The translations under genes were made by a program, and so were the position numbers. Shown here piece after piece: positions 18,579-19,260 of a DNA stretch of 19,260 nt (within the stretch, counting starts at the first letter, position 1; each line of letters opens with the position of its first letter). This DNA is from Polyrhizophydium stewartii (Eukaryota > Chytridiomycota > Chytridiomycetes > Rhizophydiales), in the NCBI GenBank assembly GCA_027604665.1, contig JADGIZ010000214.1, positions 1 to 19,260 on the forward strand, read 5' to 3'. The notes beneath the pieces were generated by a model. The model searched no databases. It was not told the origin of the DNA and saw only the letters and a list, made by a program, of their open reading frames with translations.

Positions 18579-19260
18579 TCAGATGGGCGGGAGGGCCGCC
18601 AGCCAGGGCAGCCCGACGAGCGCGCGGGCGTATCGCACTGCAAAGACCTCGTCGACGGGCGAGGCGCCCGCGACAGCTCGGGCATAGGCGAGCTCCGAAA
18701 GGCGCGATGGCGGGGCGTCAGGATCTGCGCTGACGGGGCCGAGCTGCACGGCGGGATCCAGGGGGTCGATGGCGAGGGCGGCGGGCAGCGGGTCTGCGGC
18801 CCAGGCGTGCAAGTGCAAGGCGGCGAGGCGGGCAACGGAGCGCAGATGCGACCACAGCGACTCGTGGCCGGGGCACAGGTCGACGAGGGCGTGCAGCAGG
18901 GTGATCTCGGCGGTGATCTCGGCGGCGAGCTCGGCGCGCAGGGCGACTTGGGCAGCGGGGTCTGCCGCGGCGTCATCTGCGTCTGCGGCGAGGGCGAGCA
19001 GCAGGGCCAGGCGGAAGGCCCAGCCCGAGTGGTCCGAGACGTGCGCGCGGCACCACGCTCTCGTCGCGTCGCGCTCGGCACGGCGGTGGCGCGGGCCCGC
19101 TGAAGCGGCGACCGCGCGGCGGAAGCGCCATGCGGGGTAGTTGTGCGGCGCGGCGTCGGCGGCTGCGGCGGCCAGCGCGGCGTCGGCGGCGGCCGCGGCA
19201 TCGGCGTCCGCGCCCACGGCATCGCCCGCGGCGGCCGCGCGGGCCCACGCGCGGTGCGCC
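18579..19260 (-). CDS. PTAR1: PTAR1-like prenyltransferase alpha-repeat protein (C-terminal part)
   Basis: The frame is open from the right edge to a TGA at 18579-18581, so the N-terminal part is off the window. Protein prenyltransferase alpha repeats are visible in order: HNYPAWRFRRAV, then HVSDHSGWAFRLALLLAL, then LCPGHESLWSHLRSVARL. The HVSDHSG and PGHE-LW forms match PTAR1 better than the alpha subunits of farnesyltransferase or Rab geranylgeranyltransferase. In animals PTAR1 pairs with RABGGTB to form the third geranylgeranyltransferase, which modifies Ykt6 and FBXL2. The segment between repeats is unusually Ala-rich, which fits the local GC bias. An upstream AHRAWARAA may be a further degenerate repeat. 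No intron is needed in this part. It is tail-to-tail with YCS4. Confidence 0.7.
   Translation of the reverse strand, partial: AHRAWARAAAAGDAVGADADAAAAADAALAAAAADAAPHNYPAWRFRRAVAASAGPRHRRAERDATRAWCRAHVSDHSGWAFRLALLLALAADADDAAADPAAQVALRAELAAEITAEITLLHALVDLCPGHESLWSHLRSVARLAALHLHAWAADPLPAALAIDPLDPAVQLGPVSADPDAPPSRLSELAYARAVAGASPVDEVFAVRYARALVGLPWLAALPPI

Noticed and set aside
1..19260. Mobile elements, tRNA or rRNA genes, CRISPR arrays, biosynthetic or defence cluster
   Set aside because: I looked on both strands and found no terminal repeats, transposase or polymerase motifs, cloverleaf-like sequence or regularly spaced repeats; the genes are ordinary housekeeping genes.

Overview
This window is nuclear DNA from a GC-rich, intron-rich eukaryote with tightly packed genes. 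Every gene is a housekeeping gene cut by short spliceosomal introns (mostly 59-145 nt). The gene forms look fungal: a Cdc2-type CDK, a Tif3-like eIF4B, Gcd6, Glr1, Hem14 and Ycs4/Cnd1. Two genes, a PAAT/C10orf88-like and a PTAR1-like one, are better known from animals. I therefore infer an early-diverging, perhaps chytrid-like, fungus; the exact lineage is not proven by the sequence. I see no prokaryotic features, rRNA, tRNA, CRISPR or transposons.

Layout, left to right: first coding exon of CDK1/CDC2 (minus, runs off the left edge); a 750-bp divergent promoter region; eIF4B/TIF3 (plus, 1029-3103, 8 exons); a small Pro/Gln/Tyr-rich unknown protein whose reading frame is disturbed (minus, 3365-3809); glutathione reductase GLR1 (plus, 3881-5539, 4 exons); eIF2B epsilon GCD6 (minus, 5697-8814, 13 exons); protoporphyrinogen oxidase HEM14 (plus, 8878-10644, 3 exons); a PAAT/C10orf88-like protein (plus, 10856-12178, 3 exons); condensin subunit 1 YCS4/CND1 (plus, 12453-18468, 17 exons); and the C-terminal part of a PTAR1-like prenyltransferase alpha-repeat protein (minus, 18579 to the right edge).

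I rebuilt exon structures by hand from donor, branch point and acceptor motifs, frame continuity and family conservation. For GLR1, GCD6, HEM14, the PAAT-like gene, eIF4B and condensin the summed exon lengths are divisible by three and give proteins of 465, 693, 531, 390, 411 and 1450 residues. Splice signals are distinctive: many donors read GTGCG, branch points read CTGAC or CTGAT, and two introns look like GC-AG introns.

The genes do not form one pathway. Two head-to-head pairs share very short intergenic spaces (71 bp and 63 bp). HEM14, a mitochondrial heme enzyme, lies directly upstream on the same strand of a relative of PAAT, a regulator of mitochondrial ABC transporters in animals. 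I found no clearly new biological system. The best leads are that heme-linked neighbourhood, GC-AG and stop-free introns that could make alternative isoforms, and the frame break in the Pro/Gln-rich gene.
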